64,000 nucleotides of DNA. It comes from Mycolicibacterium litorale (lineage in GTDB: Bacteria; Actinomycetota; Actinomycetes; Mycobacteriales; Mycobacteriaceae). Location of the stretch: the NCBI GenBank assembly GCA_002007745.1, contig CP019882.1, positions 3,162,001-3,226,000 of the forward strand, given 5' to 3'. A program made the position numbers and the translations under genes. Below the pieces are notes generated by a model, which did not search any database, was not told where the DNA came from, and saw only the letters and a program-made list of their open reading frames with translations. Below are positions 61,350 to 64,000 of the stretch, piece by piece; the first letter of the stretch is position 1, and each line of letters starts with the position of its first letter.

Positions 61350-61365
61350 GTTGACTCTGGTCACA
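61350..61365. promoter_or_regulatory. CRP-like half-symmetric site upstream of cydA
   Basis: GTTGA-N6-TCACA resembles the CRP consensus TGTGA-N6-TCACA. The right half is perfect and the left half matches at three of five bases. About 97 bases before the cydA ATG. In M. smegmatis cydAB is known to be cAMP-CRP regulated, which supports but does not prove it. Confidence 0.4.
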
Positions 61366-61384
61366 TAGGTCGAAAGCCCCTATC

Positions 61385-61450
61385 GGAAACGGCGTGGATC
61401 GCTACTACACTTTGTCGTAGTTAGGCGATCCACGCCTTTCCGTCTTTTTT
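61385..61450 (+). terminator. intrinsic terminator-like hairpin in the cydA leader
   Basis: GGAAA-C-GGCGTGGATCGC (61385-61402) pairs with GCGATCCACGCC-TTTCC (61425-61441), 12 plus 5 base pairs across one bulged C. An inner ACTAC/GTAGT stem lies in the loop. Six T follow at 61445-61450. It ends 11 bases before the cydA ATG and touches its GGGG ribosome site. It may end HdeD transcripts or act as a regulated attenuator for cydAB. Confidence 0.7.
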
Positions 61451-61461
61451 GGGGTGTGCGC

Positions 61462-62910
61462 ATGAGTGCTCTTGACGTGTCCCGGTGGCAGTTCGGAATC
61501 ACGACGCTCTACCACTTCATCTTCGTGCCGCTGACGATCGGCCTGGCGCCGTTGATCGCTGTCATGCAGACGATCTGGGTGGTCACCGACAATCCGGCCT
61601 GGTACCGGATGACGAAGTTCTTCGGCAAGGTCTTCCTGATCAACTTCGCCATCGGCGTCGCGACCGGCATCGTCCAGGAGTTCCAGTTCGGGATGAACTG
61701 GAGCGAGTACTCCCGCTTCGTCGGCGATGTCTTCGGCGCCCCGCTGGCCCTGGAGGGTCTGGTCGCGTTCTTCCTCGAGTCCACCTTCATCGGGCTGTGG
61801 ATCTTCGGCTGGAGCCGGCTGCCGAAATGGCTCCACCTGACCTCGATCTGGCTGGTCGCCCTCGCGGTGAACCTGTCGGCGTTCTTCATCATCACCGCGA
61901 ACTCCTTCATGCAGCACCCGGTGGGCACCCGGTTCAATCCGGCGACCGGCCGAGCCGAATTGGACAGCATCACCGAGTTGTTCACCAACAACACCGGGGT
62001 CGCCGCGTTCTGGCACGCCGTCACCGCCTCGTTCCTGACCGCGGCGACGTTCGTGGCGGCGGTCTGTGCTTGGTGGATGGTGCGGGCCAAGGCGACTCCG
62101 GACGCCGCGACGCTGTACCGCCCCGGCGCCATCCTGGGCTCGCTGGTGGCGTTGGTCGCGTGCGTCGGGCTGTTCTTCACCGGCGACGTCCAGGGCAAGC
62201 TGATGTTCCATCAGCAGCCGATGAAGATGGCGGCCGCGGAATCCTTGTGTCACACCGAAACCGACCCGAAGTTCTCGGTGCTGACCGTCGGGACGCACAA
62301 CAACTGCGACAGCATCACCCGGGTGATCGAGGTGCCCTACGTCCTGCCGTTCCTGGCCGAGGGCAAGTTCAGCGGAGTGACGCTGCCGGGCGCCAAAGAC
62401 CTTCAGGCGCAGTACGAACAGAAGTTCGGCCCCGAGTGGTACGTGCCCAACCTGTTCGTCACCTACTGGTCGTTCCGCGCCATGATCGGCCTGCTGGCGA
62501 TTCCGTTGCTGTTCGCGCTGACCACGTTGTGGCTGACCCGCGGCGGCCGGGTGCCCGACAAGCGGTGGTTCTCCCGTTTCGCGGTGTGGACCATCCCCAC
62601 CCCGTTCCTGGCGTCCATGGCCGGCTGGGTGTTCACCGAGATGGGCCGCCAGCCCTGGGTGGTCGCGCCCAACCCCGACGGCGACCAACTGGTGCGGCTC
62701 ACGGTGCGCCAAGGCGTCTCCCTGCACGGCCCCGCCCTGGTGTGGGTGTCGCTGGTCTCGTTCACGCTGATTTACGCCGTGCTCGCGGTGATCTGGTTCT
62801 ACCTGGTCCGGCGGTACGTGGTCGCGGGTCCGCAGGAGCACGACTCCGAACCGGCACCGCCAGCCCCGCCCGGCGACGACGAGGTCGCACCTCTGTCGTT
62901 CGCGTACTGA
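61462..62910 (+). CDS. cydA: cytochrome bd oxidase subunit I
   Basis: 482 residues from ATG 61462, with GGGG 7 bases upstream. LDVSRWQFGITTLYHFIFVPLTIGLAPL contains the heme b595 His ligand. AFWHAVTASFLTAATFVAAV supplies the His ligand of heme b558, and the Q-loop region ends in the GRQPW signature (FTEMGRQPWVVAPNPDG). The Q-loop is of the short type usual in actinobacteria. With CydB it forms the menaquinol oxidase that works at low oxygen and when the bc1-aa3 branch is blocked. Confidence 0.97.
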   Translation: MSALDVSRWQFGITTLYHFIFVPLTIGLAPLIAVMQTIWVVTDNPAWYRMTKFFGKVFLINFAIGVATGIVQEFQFGMNWSEYSRFVGDVFGAPLALEGLVAFFLESTFIGLWIFGWSRLPKWLHLTSIWLVALAVNLSAFFIITANSFMQHPVGTRFNPATGRAELDSITELFTNNTGVAAFWHAVTASFLTAATFVAAVCAWWMVRAKATPDAATLYRPGAILGSLVALVACVGLFFTGDVQGKLMFHQQPMKMAAAESLCHTETDPKFSVLTVGTHNNCDSITRVIEVPYVLPFLAEGKFSGVTLPGAKDLQAQYEQKFGPEWYVPNLFVTYWSFRAMIGLLAIPLLFALTTLWLTRGGRVPDKRWFSRFAVWTIPTPFLASMAGWVFTEMGRQPWVVAPNPDGDQLVRLTVRQGVSLHGPALVWVSLVSFTLIYAVLAVIWFYLVRRYVVAGPQEHDSEPAPPAPPGDDEVAPLSFAY

Positions 62911-62932
62911 AAGCCATCCGAGGAGCGACATC

Positions 62933-63988
62933 ATGGGACTGCAACAGATCTGGTTCATCATCGTCGGGGTGCTCTTCCTGGGGTTCTTCATCCTGGAGGG
63001 TTTCGACTTCGGCGTCGGCATGCTCATGCACTGGCTGGGCCGCACCGGCAGCGGCGCCGCCTCCGACGGTGGGGAGTCCCACCGCCGTGCCGTGCTCAAC
63101 ACCATCGGGCCGGTCTGGGACGGCAACGAAGTGTGGCTGATCACCGCCGGCGGCGCGATGTTCGCCGCCTTCCCGCACTGGTATGCCACGGTGTTCTCGA
63201 CGCTGTACCTGCCGCTGTTGGTGATCCTGCTCGCGATGATCGCGCGCATCGTCGCGATCGAGTGGCGGGGCAAGATCGACGACCCGAAATGGCGGCGCTG
63301 GGCTGACATCGGGATCGCGGCCGGATCATGGCTGCCGGCCATCCTGTGGGGTGTCGCGTTCGCCATCCTGGTCAACGGACTGCCCGTCGGACCGGACAAG
63401 AACGTCGTCGGATTGTCGTTCACCGACGTGATCAACCCGTACACCCTGCTGGGAGGGCTGGCCACCTGCGCGCTGTTCCTGTTCCACGGCGCGGTGTTCC
63501 TCGCGCTGAAGACCGGCGGCGAGGTGCGCACCGATGCGGTCCGGGTGGCCCGCGTGCTGAGCATTCCCGCGACCATTCTGGTGGCCGCCTTCGGCTTGTG
63601 GACCCAGCTGGCCCACGGCAAGCCGTGGACCTGGGCGGTGCTGGCGCTGGCGGTGGTCGCTCAGCTGGCCGCGGTGGCCGCCGCCGGCGCAACCCGGGAA
63701 GGCTGGGCGTTCCTGTCGACCACGATCGTGGTGGCGGCGGTGGTGATCCTGCTGTTCGGGGCTTTGTATCCCAATCTGATCCCGTCGACGATCTCCCCGG
63801 CCTACGACCTGACCATCTACAACGGATCCTCCAGCCCGTATACGCTGAAGGTGATGACTTGGGCGGCAGCGATATTCACCCCGCTGGTACTGGTGTACCA
63901 GGCCTGGACGTACTGGGTGTTCCGTAAGCGGATCTTCGCCGAGTCGATCCCGCCGTCCATCGGTCTGCCGCGCAGGCGCGTGCCCTGA
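62933..63988 (+). CDS. cydB: cytochrome bd oxidase subunit II
   Basis: 351 residues from ATG 62933, with AGGAG 8 bases upstream, 22 bases after cydA. GLQQIWFIIVGVLFLGFFILEGFDFGVGML, then IGPVWDGNEVWLITAGGAMFAAFPHWYA and YLPLLVILLAMIARIVAIEWR are hallmark CydB segments. The C-terminus is complete (PSIGLPRRRVP) 12 bases before the window end. The cydDC export/assembly genes would be expected next, outside the window. Confidence 0.97.
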   Translation: MGLQQIWFIIVGVLFLGFFILEGFDFGVGMLMHWLGRTGSGAASDGGESHRRAVLNTIGPVWDGNEVWLITAGGAMFAAFPHWYATVFSTLYLPLLVILLAMIARIVAIEWRGKIDDPKWRRWADIGIAAGSWLPAILWGVAFAILVNGLPVGPDKNVVGLSFTDVINPYTLLGGLATCALFLFHGAVFLALKTGGEVRTDAVRVARVLSIPATILVAAFGLWTQLAHGKPWTWAVLALAVVAQLAAVAAAGATREGWAFLSTTIVVAAVVILLFGALYPNLIPSTISPAYDLTIYNGSSSPYTLKVMTWAAAIFTPLVLVYQAWTYWVFRKRIFAESIPPSIGLPRRRVP

Positions 63989-64000
63989 ACGGGGACGGCG

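Noticed and set aside
61405..63621. 738-residue minus-strand frame opposite cydAB
   Set aside because: A shadow with low-complexity composition; it ends across the terminator hairpin and has no ribosome site.

Overview
The window is high-GC actinobacterial DNA, almost certainly from a Mycobacterium/Mycolicibacterium-type organism. The gene order from a cAMP-binding universal stress protein through a GT-C mannosyltransferase homologue, an MFS pump, uvrB, coaE, rpsA, polA, a DUF35/lipid-transfer-thiolase pair, pdtaR, an Rv1625c-type adenylyl cyclase, an HdeD-like protein and cydAB follows the Rv1636-Rv1622c backbone of M. tuberculosis as I remember it, with insertions. GTG starts, 4-bp ATGA overlaps and possible leaderless starts fit mycobacteria.

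Layout. 0-7.3 kb: a frameshifted CorA, the stress protein, the mannosyltransferase, a UdgX-type uracil-DNA glycosylase and a 1167-residue secreted Pro/Gly repeat protein. 7.4-10.3 kb: a small islet at the 3' end of tRNA-Cys, bounded by a 41-bp direct repeat, carrying a PGRS-like secreted protein without a PE domain and a decayed gene. 10.4-25.4 kb: core genes (mgtC, MFS, uvrB, coaE, rpsA, prsW, TRIC-like channel, polA, DUF35 plus thiolase behind a KstR-like operator). 26-31 kb: a complete branched-chain amino-acid ABC transporter. 31.4-41.4 kb: pdtaR, tRNA-Leu(CAA), PAP2 phosphatase, TetR-controlled heme oxygenase, small secreted proteins, nitrilase, a PucR/NCS1 permease/ureohydrolase locus and the adenylyl cyclase. 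41.4-48.1 kb: a DUF2339 protein, a NarL-type two-component system and a polar amino-acid ABC transporter.

48.2-60.7 kb is the most interesting accessory region. It has a molybdenum hydroxylase (FAD subunit plus fused 2Fe-2S/molybdopterin subunit), a complete NMT1/SsuA-type ABC importer, a Rieske oxygenase, cupin, RidA, FAH-family hydrolase, SnoaL-like protein, a divergent dihydroorotase-like amidohydrolase with an altered metal motif, and a GntR regulator. Together they look like a self-contained import-and-degradation pathway for an unknown, probably N-heterocyclic, compound. It sits between genes that are neighbours in M. tuberculosis. 60.8-64 kb: HdeD-like protein and cydAB, with an intrinsic-terminator-like hairpin just before the cydA ribosome binding site.

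At least eight single-base deletions, mostly in short G or C runs, break otherwise well-conserved genes (corA, prsW, the thiolase twice, ureohydrolase, two ABC permeases, cupin). The uniform pattern suggests residual sequencing or consensus errors rather than eight real pseudogenes. I mark these genes as frameshifted and say where.
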